Shown: positions 29,801-38,908 of the stretch, piece by piece
Numbering within the stretch: position 1 is the first letter of the stretch
Layout of the letters: every line of letters starts with the position of its first letter
Assembly (NCBI RefSeq): GCF_014200575.1
Contig: NZ_JACHBZ010000020.1
Coordinates: 1 to 64,000, forward strand
Length of the DNA stretch: 64,000 bases
From: Mucilaginibacter saanensis
GTDB lineage: Bacteria; Bacteroidota; Bacteroidia; Sphingobacteriales; Sphingobacteriaceae
Direction: 5' to 3'
The notes under the pieces: model-generated
What the model was told of the DNA's origin: nothing
Database searches by the model: none
The model's input: the letters and a program-made list of their open reading frames with translations, nothing else
Program-made: the position numbers and the translations under genes

Positions 29801-32800
29801 TACTACAACTTATTATGCCGAAAGCTCATTAACATCAGGTTGCGTGAGCCCTCAGCGTACCGCGGTAATTATTACGGTAACGCAGCCGGTAATAATACCT
29901 GATGTTGCCGTTAATCCACCAACACAAACAGTTAACGCAGGTACATCAGGATCTTTAACAGCTTCATCAACCACACCGGGTGCCGTATTTAACTGGTACA
30001 CTACACCAACCGGTGGTGTAAGTATATTTACCGGTGCAACTTTTGTAACTCCACCGGCATTTAGTCAAACAACTTATTATGCTGAGTCAAGCATACCGGC
30101 TACCGGTGTTACATCGGCTACAAGGGCATCCGGAGTAGTTAATGTAAATGCTATTTCAACCAACCCGGTTCCTTGCGATGCCGCTATTGATCAGGCCAGC
30201 TCCGTTAATGGTGTTTGCTTGCTGTGCGGAATCAGTAACGCTGCTGGATCAGTTGATAATAACAAAAATTCGTTTTCACAATTAAACGTACCGGTAGGTT
30301 TACTGGGCGGATCTGCTCAGCAAACATTACGTTTTGCTACTACCGGTATTGCCGGTGATAGCGTAACAGTAGACTTAGGTATACCGGGCTCATTGGCCAG
30401 TGTAGGTGTACTTTCACAGATCAGCCTGGCTACCTACAATGGTGCAACTTATAACGGCGACCGTTTTGCAGTAAACGGAGCATTGCTGAGCATTACCGTA
30501 CTAAACGGAACAACGCGTTTCAAAGTGGTATTCAAAGCCGCTCATACTTTTGACCGTGTAGAAATTACGCTTAACTCAGGTGTGGCCGGTGTGCTTAACG
30601 GCGTAAATATTTATGATGCCTATCAATCTGTAGCTGCACCGGTTATCAGTGTAGCCAACGTAGCAGTTTGTAGCGGATCACAAGCTACCTTAACGGCAAC
30701 TGTTCCATCTAATGTAACCGTAAGGTGGTATACCAGCGCGTCTGGTGGTACCGCAATATTTACGGGTGCAACATTTGTTACCCCTGCATTAACCGCCAAT
30801 ACAACTTACTATGCCGAAGCCAGCCGCACAGCTGATGGTTGTGCCCAAAGCGTACGCACACCGGCAACAGTTACCGTTACTCCGGCTCCTGCTGCCCCGG
30901 TTGTTAATGCGCCAAATGTAACCGTATGTTCAGGTCAGCCTGCTACGTTCACCGCACAGGCGGTAAATGGGGTTACCTTTACCTGGTATACCCAGGCAAG
31001 TGGCGGTACTCCTGTATTTACAGGAGGCACTTACACCACTGGTCTGCTATCCGCAACAACCAATTATTATGTTGAGGCTACAGGTGCAGGTTCTTGTGGT
31101 AGCTCAAGCCGTACACAGGTAACTGCTAATGTAACTGCAACACCATTGGTGCCAATTATATCACAAACACCGGTACAAAGCTGTTCAGGTTCATCTGTGG
31201 TATTGTCGGCAACATCAACCCAGCCTGGTATTACCTTTAACTGGTATACCACTGCAACAGGAGGTACACCTGTATTTACAGGTGCTCAGTTTACCACGCC
31301 AGCGCTTACTGCCAATACTTCTTATTATGTTGAAGCGGCGTCAGGTGGCTGCACCAGCTCCACAAGGGCTAAAGCAGATGTGATAGTTAATCCAACACCT
31401 GTTACGCCAGTTGTAACTGCCAATACACCAGGCGGACAAATAACCTCCGGGCAAACAGCAACCTTAACAGCTACTTCAACCACAGCCGGTGCTACATTTA
31501 AATGGTATACTTCGGCAACTGACGGTACTGCAATATTTACGGGTGCGTCATTTACCACACCTGCCTTAACATCAAATGCAACTTATTATGTGGAGGCCGT
31601 ATTATCAGCATCAGGCTGTATCAGTCCAATGCGTACCGCGGTAACTGTTAAGGTAAACCCAATATTCTCAACCTCATGCGATTTTGCATCAACACAAACC
31701 TTTGATGTGAACGGCGGTCTGCTTTGTGTTGGCTGTGCGGTTAACACACCGGATAATGCCGTAGATCAGGACACCACCAACTTTAGCCAGTTAAATCTGC
31801 CGGTAGCAGTATTAGGCTCATACGTATCACAAAAATTAATATTTGGCGATGCCGGAACTGTAGGGGATACCGTGACCGTAAGGTTAAGTATTCCGGTGAG
31901 TTTGGCAAGTGTGGGTGTGCTTAACCAGATTCAAATAGCTTCATTCAATGGTGCTACTTATAATAATGACCGGATCAATCTAAGCAACAGCTTATTGAAG
32001 ATCACTATACTATCGGGCGGGCAAACTGCTTTAGTTAAATTCGCGCCACAGACCGCGTTTGACAGGGTTGAGATCCGCTTGAACTCCGTCGTAGCATCAG
32101 TATTTAATACACTTAATGTTTATTATGCAAGTAAACAGGTAGAGGCACCACGTCTGGCTACTAATACGGCAAATATTTGTTCCGGTAGTTCGGCTACATT
32201 TAGCGTGAGCAATGTGCGTGCAGGCGTAACTTACAAATGGTATAGTGCAGCTGTAGGTGGTACTCTGGTACATACCGGCGCCACATTTAATCCAACCGGA
32301 ATAACAGCAACTACCACATATTATGTAGAAAGCAGCCGTACCACAAGCGGATGCGCCAACCCGAACAGGGTAGCGGCAACCGTTAACGTTACGCCTTCAC
32401 CAGTAAATCCGGTATTGGCCAAAGCCAGTTTCGAAATATGTGCAGGCGAAAGCGTTACCCTGACGGTAACCAATGCTAACGGGGCAACCATCAATTGGTA
32501 TGATGCCGCTACAAATGGTAACTTATTATTTACCGGTACAAGCTTTACTGTATCTCCAATATCTGACATCAGCTATTATGCAGAAGCCACCAATGGCAGC
32601 TGCGTGAGTGCTGCAAGAACGGTAGCTACTGTAAAAGTTAATCCATTACCGTTAAAACCAGGTGTACAAGCCAGCACGGTTGACGTTTGCGCAGGCAGCC
32701 CTGCTATACTTGCCGTAAGCACTCCTCAAACAGGGGTAGTTTACAACTGGTATACTACAGCAACCGGCGGTGCATCTGTACATACCGGTGCAACTTATAC

Positions 32801-35800
32801 TACTGCCGCTATTACGCAAAACATAACTTATTATGTTGAGGCCTCAAATGGTACAACTGGTTGTATCAATAGCGGCGGCCGCACTTCGGTTAACGTAACT
32901 ACCAACGGCTTGCCGGCAGCGCCAACATTGAGCGCTACAGAAACTCAGGTGTGCAACGGCGGCAGCGTTACGGTAAGTGTTACCAATCCGATAGCAGGGA
33001 TACAATATAACTGGTATTCTGCAGCTACAGGCGGTAACTTGGTATTTACCGGTACAACTTATACCGTGAACAATTTAACGGCCAACGCAGCATTCTTTGT
33101 TGAAGCTGTAAGTGCAACCAGTTGTACAAGTACAACCCGGACATCAACACATATTACGGTATTGCCAATACCAACCGCTCCGCAGATACAAACAAATGCG
33201 GGCGGCCTGAGTGTATGTTCAGGATCATCGGCTACCATAAGTATTGCTAATCCGCAAGCTGGATTGGTTTACAGATGGTATGACGCTGCTGTTAACGGTA
33301 CGCTTTTATTTACAGGCACAGTATTTAATACGCCTGCCTTAACTGCCAATACAACTTATTATGTTGAGGTAGCAATTGCTGGTAACTGTAATCCATCAGC
33401 ACGTACGTCGGCAACCGTAACGGTTAATCAGCTGCCTGCCGATCCAATATTGACCTCTAATAATCCGGCCGTGTGTTTAGGTGCCAGCGCAACGCTATCA
33501 ATACAAACACCGCAGACTGGCATAACCTATAAATGGTATGACTCGGCCACTAAGAATAAATTATTATTTACCGGGCCAACATTTGTAACCGGGCCAATAT
33601 TAGCAACAACTGATTTTTATGTAGAGGCTAACAATGCTTCAAGTTGCAGCAGTAATGGTTTAGCCCAGGCCGAAGTAACAGTTATTCCGGCACCGCAAGC
33701 GCCTGTAGTTGCCAACGGAGCAACTGCGCCAACTTGTACAGGATCTACTGCTACATTGAGCATATCTAATCCGCAGGCAGGGTTTACCTACAATTGGTAT
33801 ACTACGGCCACCGGCGGTAACGCAATATCAACCGGAATCAGCTTTACTACCGCTGTATTAACAGCTAATACTACTTATTATGCCGAAGCGGTAAATACTA
33901 CAGGTTGCTCGTCATCAAGTCGTACAAGGGTTGATGTGGTAATTAACCAATTGCCTGTTGCTCCGGTAGTAACAGCACAGGGTGGTTCTACAACTCCAAC
34001 AGTATGTTTAGGTGGTGCAGCTATTTTAACAGCAACAAGTACAACGGCTAACGTAAGCTTTAACTGGTATACTGTATCAACAGGCGGCACTCCTGTATTT
34101 ACAGGTGTAACCTTTACAACACAACCTATTACAACGGCTACCACCTATTATGTTGAAGCGGTGAGCAATACCGGTGGTTGTGCATCAGCTACACGTACGG
34201 CTGTACAAATTACCATTGATAATACCAAAGCTCCTCAGCCTACAGTTGATGCTGCAGGGTTAACCACCTGCCAAAATAGTGCAACAACTATTAATATTAC
34301 TAACCCTGTTGCCGGCACAATTTACAACTGGTATACTGCGGCAACCGGCGGTAGTTCGGTTAGTACAGGGTCAAGCTTTACTACACCAGTGTTAACGGCC
34401 AATACAACGTATTATGTAGAAGCCACTAACCCACAAAGCTGTAACCCATCAACCAGGTTAGCAGTAAATGTAGTAGTAACTGCACAGCCTAATACGCCAA
34501 CGCTTTCAGCTACTGCAGTGCCGGTATGCCGTGGTAGTTCAACAACACTTTCAGTGGCGTCACCACAGGCGGCTCTTACTTATAACTGGTATGATTCGGC
34601 TTCAAAAACTAACCTGGTATTTACTGGGCCAACATTTGTAACCGGGCCGGTTAACACCAGCACCACCTACTATGTGGAAGCATCAAACGGTTCATGTGCC
34701 AGCTCGGCTTTAGCCAGTGTTAAGGTAAATGTGGCCGATGCACCAGGTGCACCTGTATTAGTCAACAATGGCGGCATATCAGGTTGCCAGGGCGGACAAG
34801 TAACACTAAGCATATCTAACCCTCAAACAGGCTTTACCTACAACTGGTACAGCACAGCAAGCGGCGGTACAGCTTTATATACAGGTGTTAACTTTGTAAC
34901 TCCGGTGCTTACCACCAACGCTATTTATTTTGTTGAGGCAGTAAATAGTACAGGTTGCCCATCTGCTACACGCACAAGTGCAACCGTTACGGTAACCTCA
35001 TCGCCGGTAGCTCCACAGGCCAGTACGCAGGGTACATCAATATGTCCTGGATCAACAACTACACTGTCGGCTACAAGTGCTACGCCGGGAGCCATCATAA
35101 CATGGTACGCCAATGATATAGGTGGTAGCGTATTGGCTACAGGCACAAGCTTTACAACGCCTGCACTAACAGCCAACACTACTTATTATGCCCAGGCAGA
35201 AACAGGTTCAGGATGTGCATCAGCGGTGAGAACTCCTGTAACGGTAACTATTTTAAGTCCGCTGGCAGCACCAGTGCCATCTGTAAGCGCTACTACCACA
35301 TCAAGCGTAAGCTTTGAATGGGGTGTTGTAACCGGAGCAACCGGCTACCAGATCAGTCTTGACAACGGACAAAACTTTGTTGCTCCAAGCTCGGGTGCTA
35401 CAGGCTTAACACACGTGGTAAGCAACCTGCAACCGGGTCAAAGTGTAACTATTATAGTGCGTGCCACAGGCAGTTCTGATTGTCAGTTAAGCGCCAACTC
35501 GGCAGCGGTAACCGGAACGGCAAGTAATCCATTTGGTAACGGAATATTTATACCAAATGTGTTTACGCCAAACGGCGATGGAAACAATGATATACTGTAT
35601 GCCTACGGTAATACTATTAAGAGTTTAACCATGTCGATATATGATCAGTGGGGCGAGCTGCAATTCCAGTCAACAAGCAAATCGAGCGGATGGGATGGTA
35701 CCTACAAGGGTACTAAGCAGCCGGTAGGTGTATATGTTTATTATGTTGAAGCTACGCTGAATGATGGTCAGGTAGTTAAGAAAAAGGGTACAGTTACGCT

Positions 35801-35810
35801 ATTAAGATAA
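23817..35810 (+). CDS. Giant Ig-repeat surface adhesin with T9SS type B C-terminal domain (SprB-like role)
   Basis: A 3997-residue secreted protein from the ATG at 23817 (signal MKTFTFYSRYII... ending KIFGQ); a GTG at 23763 would only add an untypical leader. By my count it holds 31 Ig-like repeats of the CHU_C-associated type (Ig_7), each with a core like NWYTTATGGTPVFTG and usually two Cys. Seven about 150-residue beta-rich modules are interspersed, six of them with an LC..C motif (e.g. GLLCVGCAV), starting near 23.9, 24.36, 25.89, 27.14, 28.64, 30.17 and 31.67 kb. Then come a fibronectin-III-like domain (about 35.27-35.52 kb) and a gliding-motility-associated C-terminal domain (FIPNVFTPNGDGNND), the T9SS type B signal. 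The PorP/SprF gene follows. Surface adhesion or gliding is the expected role. No ligand is known. Confidence 0.9.
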   Translation: MKTFTFYSRYIIVLCLLLCATSKIFGQRHFATTQQSGSTGLLCLGCVVTNQGNAVDGNLQSYSVLNVPVALLASTYQELIFPAGPVAANTPLTIKLGTGDNLLDVTALGGVVVTPYNGSTAGTPVTAATLASVASSNNQLELIFSPTQAYDRVRVTLSGGLLGALSSIYLYDAFYTTPGPAICNTAYDELHGISSALLGLGLNVGGVANPQNAIDGNINTASTLNAGVGALGAYAQQTIIFQSSSIVGDSVRLTLSIPKALLDVGVLSNIAISTFNGNTNNNDTQTLNASLLRLRLLDLTNNRQRLTVTYAPTKVFDRVQLRLGGVASVLSTLDLYEGEVVIPKPIIKINNVAVTDATLCAGSTITLTATSNAPGTTFNWYTQASGGTALSTVAAFTTPALAATTTYYVSATRTGCATASDRTPIVVTVSQIPAAPVVSNANVTVCPGSSAIFAAQAVTGVTVNWYANATGGTPLFTGNNYTTAALTATTSFYAEAVAGGTCVSTTRTKVTATISPLPATPTLTAANATICDGDVAVLSISNPVAGQTYNWYSTATGGTSVFTGTNFTSAALHANTIYYAEAVNASGCASSSRVQATVTVQPKPADPVLAINNSTVSAGQTATITVTNAQTGITYNWYTSAAAATPVFTGNPFLTPQLFSNTTYYVSAVNSTGCQSVNRTAITINVTINNNSPCTFANQQSASVNGLCVLCTVTNDALAADADTTTASTISVPVGLLGGSASQTLQFQQPGFKGDTVKLVLQTPVGLADVSLLGSIQVALYNGTTLVGNYALNNSLITLRLLGAGNRYAVYIPAVGSYDRVQVTLNSGAATLLTSLKIYYAIQQYPKPVFNPVAPEICKGSTAAINITSPTPANGTFKWYTTPTGGTALTTGTSFTTPALTANTTYYVEYSRNGSCVSPVRTPVQVIVDDPPAKPVVTPANATILAGQTTTLKATVVNNATIKWYTVATGGTPVFTGSTFTTPVLNANTTYYAEASLGSCVSPDRTAVPVTVTPVVIPDVSVNPPTQSVNAGTSGTITASSTSAGATFNWYTTPTGGTPVFTGATFVTPSVFTNTTYYAEAVVTATGAKSATRAVAVVNVNTIGTDPVLCDAATTQSNVTSGLLCVLCGVANPGGSVDNNRNSFSQLNVPIGLLGGYAQQTLTFPVTAAAGDSVILELGIPGSLASVGVLSQINIATYNGATFNNDRFAVNGSLLSITLLNGTSRFRVAFKAQAAFNNVEVRLNSGVAGVLSGLNIYDARLAVASPVISVANVATCQGTTATLAATVPANVTVKWYTTATGGTAVFTGATFVTPALTANTTYYAEASRTADGCAQSVRTPATVTITPAPAAPVVAVPTTTVCVGQPAIFTAQAVSGVTFNWYANATGGATLFTGSQFTTPALTTAVSYYVEATSGTCGNSTRTKVTANVTAAPTVPVVSQTPVQTCAGSSAVLVATSAQPGVTFNWYTTATGGTPVFTGNQYTTPALTASTSYYVESASTGGCTSSTRAKADVSVNPTPVAPTIAVTPAGGQITSGQTATLTASSTTAGVTFKWYSSSSGGTPVFTGSPFTTPALTSNTTYYVEASTAAGCTSTTRTPVTVTVNPIFSTSCDFASTQTFDVNGGLLCIGCAVNTPDNSVDSDTTNYSQLSVPIGLVGSNVSQKLIFGDAGVVGDTVTVKIAVPASLATVGVLNQLQIASFNGSTYNNDRVNLSSSLLKLVLLSGGQTALIKFAPKTAFDRVEIRFNGALASVFNTLNIYYATKQVEVPKLAANAVNICSGSTATFTVSNARAGVAYKWYTSATGGAAVHTGSTFTTAALTATTTYYVESSRSISGCANPNRVAATANVTPAPVNPVLAQASVQACSGSPAVLTVSPIQTGVIYNWYTAATGGTPLFTGAQFTTPVLTANTSYYVEASSSSCVSPARTKADVIVNPVPVAPTVAVNPAGGHITTGATATLTASSATAGVIFKWYSTATGGTAIFTGSVFTTPPLNATTTYYAESSLTSGCVSPQRTAVIITVTQPVIIPDVAVNPPTQTVNAGTSGSLTASSTTPGAVFNWYTTPTGGVSIFTGATFVTPPAFSQTTYYAESSIPATGVTSATRASGVVNVNAISTNPVPCDAAIDQASSVNGVCLLCGISNAAGSVDNNKNSFSQLNVPVGLLGGSAQQTLRFATTGIAGDSVTVDLGIPGSLASVGVLSQISLATYNGATYNGDRFAVNGALLSITVLNGTTRFKVVFKAAHTFDRVEITLNSGVAGVLNGVNIYDAYQSVAAPVISVANVAVCSGSQATLTATVPSNVTVRWYTSASGGTAIFTGATFVTPALTANTTYYAEASRTADGCAQSVRTPATVTVTPAPAAPVVNAPNVTVCSGQPATFTAQAVNGVTFTWYTQASGGTPVFTGGTYTTGLLSATTNYYVEATGAGSCGSSSRTQVTANVTATPLVPIISQTPVQSCSGSSVVLSATSTQPGITFNWYTTATGGTPVFTGAQFTTPALTANTSYYVEAASGGCTSSTRAKADVIVNPTPVTPVVTANTPGGQITSGQTATLTATSTTAGATFKWYTSATDGTAIFTGASFTTPALTSNATYYVEAVLSASGCISPMRTAVTVKVNPIFSTSCDFASTQTFDVNGGLLCVGCAVNTPDNAVDQDTTNFSQLNLPVAVLGSYVSQKLIFGDAGTVGDTVTVRLSIPVSLASVGVLNQIQIASFNGATYNNDRINLSNSLLKITILSGGQTALVKFAPQTAFDRVEIRLNSVVASVFNTLNVYYASKQVEAPRLATNTANICSGSSATFSVSNVRAGVTYKWYSAAVGGTLVHTGATFNPTGITATTTYYVESSRTTSGCANPNRVAATVNVTPSPVNPVLAKASFEICAGESVTLTVTNANGATINWYDAATNGNLLFTGTSFTVSPISDISYYAEATNGSCVSAARTVATVKVNPLPLKPGVQASTVDVCAGSPAILAVSTPQTGVVYNWYTTATGGASVHTGATYTTAAITQNITYYVEASNGTTGCINSGGRTSVNVTTNGLPAAPTLSATETQVCNGGSVTVSVTNPIAGIQYNWYSAATGGNLVFTGTTYTVNNLTANAAFFVEAVSATSCTSTTRTSTHITVLPIPTAPQIQTNAGGLSVCSGSSATISIANPQAGLVYRWYDAAVNGTLLFTGTVFNTPALTANTTYYVEVAIAGNCNPSARTSATVTVNQLPADPILTSNNPAVCLGASATLSIQTPQTGITYKWYDSATKNKLLFTGPTFVTGPILATTDFYVEANNASSCSSNGLAQAEVTVIPAPQAPVVANGATAPTCTGSTATLSISNPQAGFTYNWYTTATGGNAISTGISFTTAVLTANTTYYAEAVNTTGCSSSSRTRVDVVINQLPVAPVVTAQGGSTTPTVCLGGAAILTATSTTANVSFNWYTVSTGGTPVFTGVTFTTQPITTATTYYVEAVSNTGGCASATRTAVQITIDNTKAPQPTVDAAGLTTCQNSATTINITNPVAGTIYNWYTAATGGSSVSTGSSFTTPVLTANTTYYVEATNPQSCNPSTRLAVNVVVTAQPNTPTLSATAVPVCRGSSTTLSVASPQAALTYNWYDSASKTNLVFTGPTFVTGPVNTSTTYYVEASNGSCASSALASVKVNVADAPGAPVLVNNGGISGCQGGQVTLSISNPQTGFTYNWYSTASGGTALYTGVNFVTPVLTTNAIYFVEAVNSTGCPSATRTSATVTVTSSPVAPQASTQGTSICPGSTTTLSATSATPGAIITWYANDIGGSVLATGTSFTTPALTANTTYYAQAETGSGCASAVRTPVTVTILSPLAAPVPSVSATTTSSVSFEWGVVTGATGYQISLDNGQNFVAPSSGATGLTHVVSNLQPGQSVTIIVRATGSSDCQLSANSAAVTGTASNPFGNGIFIPNVFTPNGDGNNDILYAYGNTIKSLTMSIYDQWGELQFQSTSKSSGWDGTYKGTKQPVGVYVYYVEATLNDGQVVKKKGTVTLLR
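26857..32410 (+). repeat. In-register duplication of about 2.5 kb inside the adhesin gene (offset 3030 bp)
   Basis: Segment A (about 26.86-29.38 kb) and segment B (about 29.89-32.41 kb) are offset by exactly 3030 bp (1010 codons) at four points I checked: AATACCT at 26864/29894, CCGCTA at 27151/30181, ATTTTGCATC at 28651/31681 and AAATATTTG at 29141/32171. Each copy holds the same order: Ig, module, four Ig, module, Ig. Outside these limits the alignment breaks. Confidence 0.85.
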
Positions 35811-35888
35811 GGCTTTCATAGGTGCTGTATTATGCAGAAATGTGTAATACAGCACATCATGACCACACCACAATTAATAATCTACACT

Positions 35889-36890
35889 ATGAAAAAAAGA
35901 ATTATAATTATCATGGCAATACTGCTCCAGATTGGGGCAATTAGCCAATTAAAAGCGCAGATTGATCCGCATTTCTCGCAATATTACGCCTATCCATTAT
36001 ACTTAAACCCGGCGTTAACCGGAGTAATTAACGGTGATACGCGTATAAACGCGAATTTTAAAAACCAATATGCGACAGTTAACAATGCCTATCAAACCGG
36101 CGCCGTATCTGTTGACTTTAGGCCGACGGATAAGGTTGGAGTGGGTTTTAACGTACTTAACCAGGCAGCAGGTGATGTGGGCTATAATTATTTTGCCGCT
36201 TACGGATCATTTGGCTATGCCATTGCCGTATCAAATGACGGTTATAAAAAGGTAAGCTTTGGGGTACAGGCCGGTGTTATTAACCGCAGTTTTGATCCCT
36301 CAAAAGCGCAGTTCGGCAGTCAGTTTAATCCAAGCAGCGGTTTTGATCCTACCTTGCCAAGTAATGAGAATTTTTTAAACACCAATGCAACTGTATTTGA
36401 TGCGGGCGCGGGTGTTTTTTACTATGACGGCGATCCGCTGCATAATGCCAATTTATTTGGTGGGGTTAGCGTTGGTCACCTTTCCCGTTCAAAAGACCCG
36501 TTTGCAGTTGATGGCAGTACCAGCAAAATACCTCTTCGGTATACCGTACACGCGGGGGTACGCATAAAGGCTTCTGATTATTTTGATATCATTCCGCATG
36601 CCATCTATATCCGGCAGCAAAAGGCCGAAGAAAAGGCTGTAGGTGCCTACACTGAATTTAAAATACAGGATGATAAAGGTTTAATATTGGGTGGTATGTA
36701 CCGTTTTAAGGATGCTGCAATTGCCAATGTGGGCTACCATGTTAACAGCCTTATTATCGGTGCCAGCTATGATTTTAATACTTCATCATTAAACCGGGCT
36801 ACAGCTGGCCAGGGTGGAGCAGAATTGTCCATAAGTTATGTTTTTCGTAAACGAATTCAGGAACCGGAAGCAGTTTGCCCAAGGCTTTAA
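35889..36890 (+). CDS. PorP/SprF family type IX secretion membrane protein
   Basis: A 333-residue outer-membrane protein from the ATG at 35889 (signal KKRIIIIMAILLQIGAISQLKAQ); the frame extends to 35832 without signal character. IDPHFSQYYAYPLYLNPALTG is the family's standard start, followed by beta-barrel sequence ending in GGAELSISYVF. PorP/SprF proteins partner with substrates bearing type B C-terminal domains and are needed for their secretion or surface anchoring. It begins 78 bp after the adhesin stop. It is thus the probable dedicated partner of the giant protein. Confidence 0.95.
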   Translation: MKKRIIIIMAILLQIGAISQLKAQIDPHFSQYYAYPLYLNPALTGVINGDTRINANFKNQYATVNNAYQTGAVSVDFRPTDKVGVGFNVLNQAAGDVGYNYFAAYGSFGYAIAVSNDGYKKVSFGVQAGVINRSFDPSKAQFGSQFNPSSGFDPTLPSNENFLNTNATVFDAGAGVFYYDGDPLHNANLFGGVSVGHLSRSKDPFAVDGSTSKIPLRYTVHAGVRIKASDYFDIIPHAIYIRQQKAEEKAVGAYTEFKIQDDKGLILGGMYRFKDAAIANVGYHVNSLIIGASYDFNTSSLNRATAGQGGAELSISYVFRKRIQEPEAVCPRL

Positions 36891-36902
36891 ATTTTTATCA
36901 AC

Positions 36903-38870
36903 ATGAAGAAAACATTTATCACAATACTCATCCTGATTTTATTTAAAGGGGTTAATGCCCAATATAGTAAGGATAACCCACGGGCTTACGGCGATAAGGC
37001 TTTTAGCAATAAAGACTATTACGAAGCTGCTTTTTATTATAAAAAGGCCGCCGAAGGTTTGAGTTTGACCACGCTGCAGGCTATCCCTTATCATGCAGGT
37101 GAAAAAAGCACCAAAAAGGTTGGTAAAAAAGAAGACCGGGCATATATCTGTTATCAACTGGCGGAGTCATACCGGTTATACGAAAATTACCTGGAGGCCG
37201 AAGGCTGGTACTATAAGGTAATTAACGAAAATTACGAAGCGCAGTACCCATTGTCGCGGCTTTGGTATGGTGTATGCCTTAGGGCCAATCAGCATTTTGA
37301 TGATGCTATAAAACAACTGGAGCAATTTAATACAGCTTATAACGGCGACGCAAAATATAAAGACCTGGCTCAAAAGGAGATCCGGAACTGTCATTTTGCC
37401 AAAGAGCAATACCAGTATCCGCTATTAATTGATGTGGAAAAGCTGAAAGATCCCTTTGCTTCTGATGGATCGGATTATGCACTTATTCAGCGCGATGGTA
37501 ATAGTTATTTTACCTCATCACGGTTTGTTAAAAATGATAAAAAACATCTGAACCGTATATACACTATAGCTAAAGATAAACCAGGAACACCGGCTGTTAT
37601 CGATTTTAAAAATGACGAAAATAAGAAAGAGCTTGAATACGGCACTCCGTCATTAAACGAAAACGGAAAAAGGATGTATTTAACCCGCTGGTACAAAGAG
37701 GGTAATAAAACCTTACATGGTATTTACTATAGCGATTGGAGCAATAATGCATGGAGCACTCCTAAAAAGTTAAACAGTAATGTAAATGCCGATGGATTTA
37801 ACGCTATACAGCCTTTCGTAACTGTTGACGGTAAACGGCTGTTTTTTACCTCCAATAAACCGGGCGGGCAAGGCGGCGACGATATTTGGGTAAGCGACCT
37901 GGATGCTACCGGCGACGCTGTTAATTCCAGTAATCTGGGTGGCATTATTAATACCGCATTTGATGAAGAGGCCCCGTATTATGATCAGTTAAGCAAGCGC
38001 CTGATATATAGCTCAAAGGGATTTATTGGTTTGGGTGGATTTGACTTTTTTGAAAGTTTTGACCAGGTAAATAAATGGACAACCCCTAAAAATATGGGCT
38101 ATCCGATGAACTCGGCAAAAGATGATCTGTACTATTTGCCTAACCAGGATGATGCGAATAAGTTTTATATCAGCTCTGATCGTGAATCGGATTGTTGCCT
38201 GGGCTTGTTCGGAGCCACTGATAAAAGACACGTGCTATCAGGTATTGTATTTGATTGCGATACCCATACACCATTGGCAGGAGCTAAGGTGAGTTTTATT
38301 GATTCATTATCAAAAGATACTATAAAACAGGTTGTAGTAGGCAAAACAGCCCGTTACAGCTTTGATGTGACTACTAAACGCCCTTACAGCTTAAGGCTGG
38401 AAAAGGCAGGTTATTTTGCAAAAAATGTTCCTGTACCTGCAAGCGGTAAAATGAGTAACGATACCCTTTACAATCCTGACATTTGTTTACAGGCCTTTAC
38501 TCCAGATAAACCTATCGTTATTAACAATATCCTGTATGACTTTAATAAGGCTACGTTAAGACCGGCATCAAAACTGGTTTTAGATACACTGGTTACCGTA
38601 TTACAGGACAATCCCAAAATAAAGGTTGAATTAAGTGCACATACCGATTCAATTGGGTCAGACAAGTACAATGATAAGTTGTCACAAGCCCGCGCGCAAT
38701 CATGTGTTGACTATATTATATCAAAAGGAATTAATGAAACCCGGATATATGCTAAAGGGTACGGAAAAAGGAAACCGATAGCGCATAATTCACTTCCTAA
38801 CGGTAAGGATAATCCGGCGGGACGCCAGTTAAACAGGCGAACTGAGTTTACCGTGTTAAAATTAGAGTGA
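36903..38870 (+). CDS. PorE-like OmpA-family protein (TPR, PD40 propeller, CRD, OmpA_C)
   Basis: A 655-residue secreted protein (signal about 1-19, GVNAQ). Domain order: N-terminal TPR region (about 25-160, AFSNKDYYEAAFYYKKAAEG), PD40/WD40-like propeller (about 165-440, GKRLFFTSNKPGGQGGDDIWVS), carboxypeptidase-regulatory-like domain (about 445-535, TPLAGAKVSFIDSLSKDTI), and C-terminal OmpA peptidoglycan-binding domain (about 540-655, ELSAHTDSIGSDKYNDKLSQ ... ETRIYAKGYGK). This four-part order is that of the T9SS component PorE, though PorE is a lipoprotein and no lipobox is present here. It begins 12 bp after the PorP/SprF gene. Probable role: linking the adhesin export or anchoring site to peptidoglycan. 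Confidence 0.9.
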   Translation: MKKTFITILILILFKGVNAQYSKDNPRAYGDKAFSNKDYYEAAFYYKKAAEGLSLTTLQAIPYHAGEKSTKKVGKKEDRAYICYQLAESYRLYENYLEAEGWYYKVINENYEAQYPLSRLWYGVCLRANQHFDDAIKQLEQFNTAYNGDAKYKDLAQKEIRNCHFAKEQYQYPLLIDVEKLKDPFASDGSDYALIQRDGNSYFTSSRFVKNDKKHLNRIYTIAKDKPGTPAVIDFKNDENKKELEYGTPSLNENGKRMYLTRWYKEGNKTLHGIYYSDWSNNAWSTPKKLNSNVNADGFNAIQPFVTVDGKRLFFTSNKPGGQGGDDIWVSDLDATGDAVNSSNLGGIINTAFDEEAPYYDQLSKRLIYSSKGFIGLGGFDFFESFDQVNKWTTPKNMGYPMNSAKDDLYYLPNQDDANKFYISSDRESDCCLGLFGATDKRHVLSGIVFDCDTHTPLAGAKVSFIDSLSKDTIKQVVVGKTARYSFDVTTKRPYSLRLEKAGYFAKNVPVPASGKMSNDTLYNPDICLQAFTPDKPIVINNILYDFNKATLRPASKLVLDTLVTVLQDNPKIKVELSAHTDSIGSDKYNDKLSQARAQSCVDYIISKGINETRIYAKGYGKRKPIAHNSLPNGKDNPAGRQLNRRTEFTVLKLE

Positions 38871-38908
38871 TAATAGTTTTAGGCAGTTGAACAAAAAAAT
38901 ATAGGGAT

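Noticed and set aside
24835..35265. CRISPR-like or satellite repeats
   Set aside because: The repeats are in-frame coding units of about 80 codons with synonymous variation, so they are protein domains.
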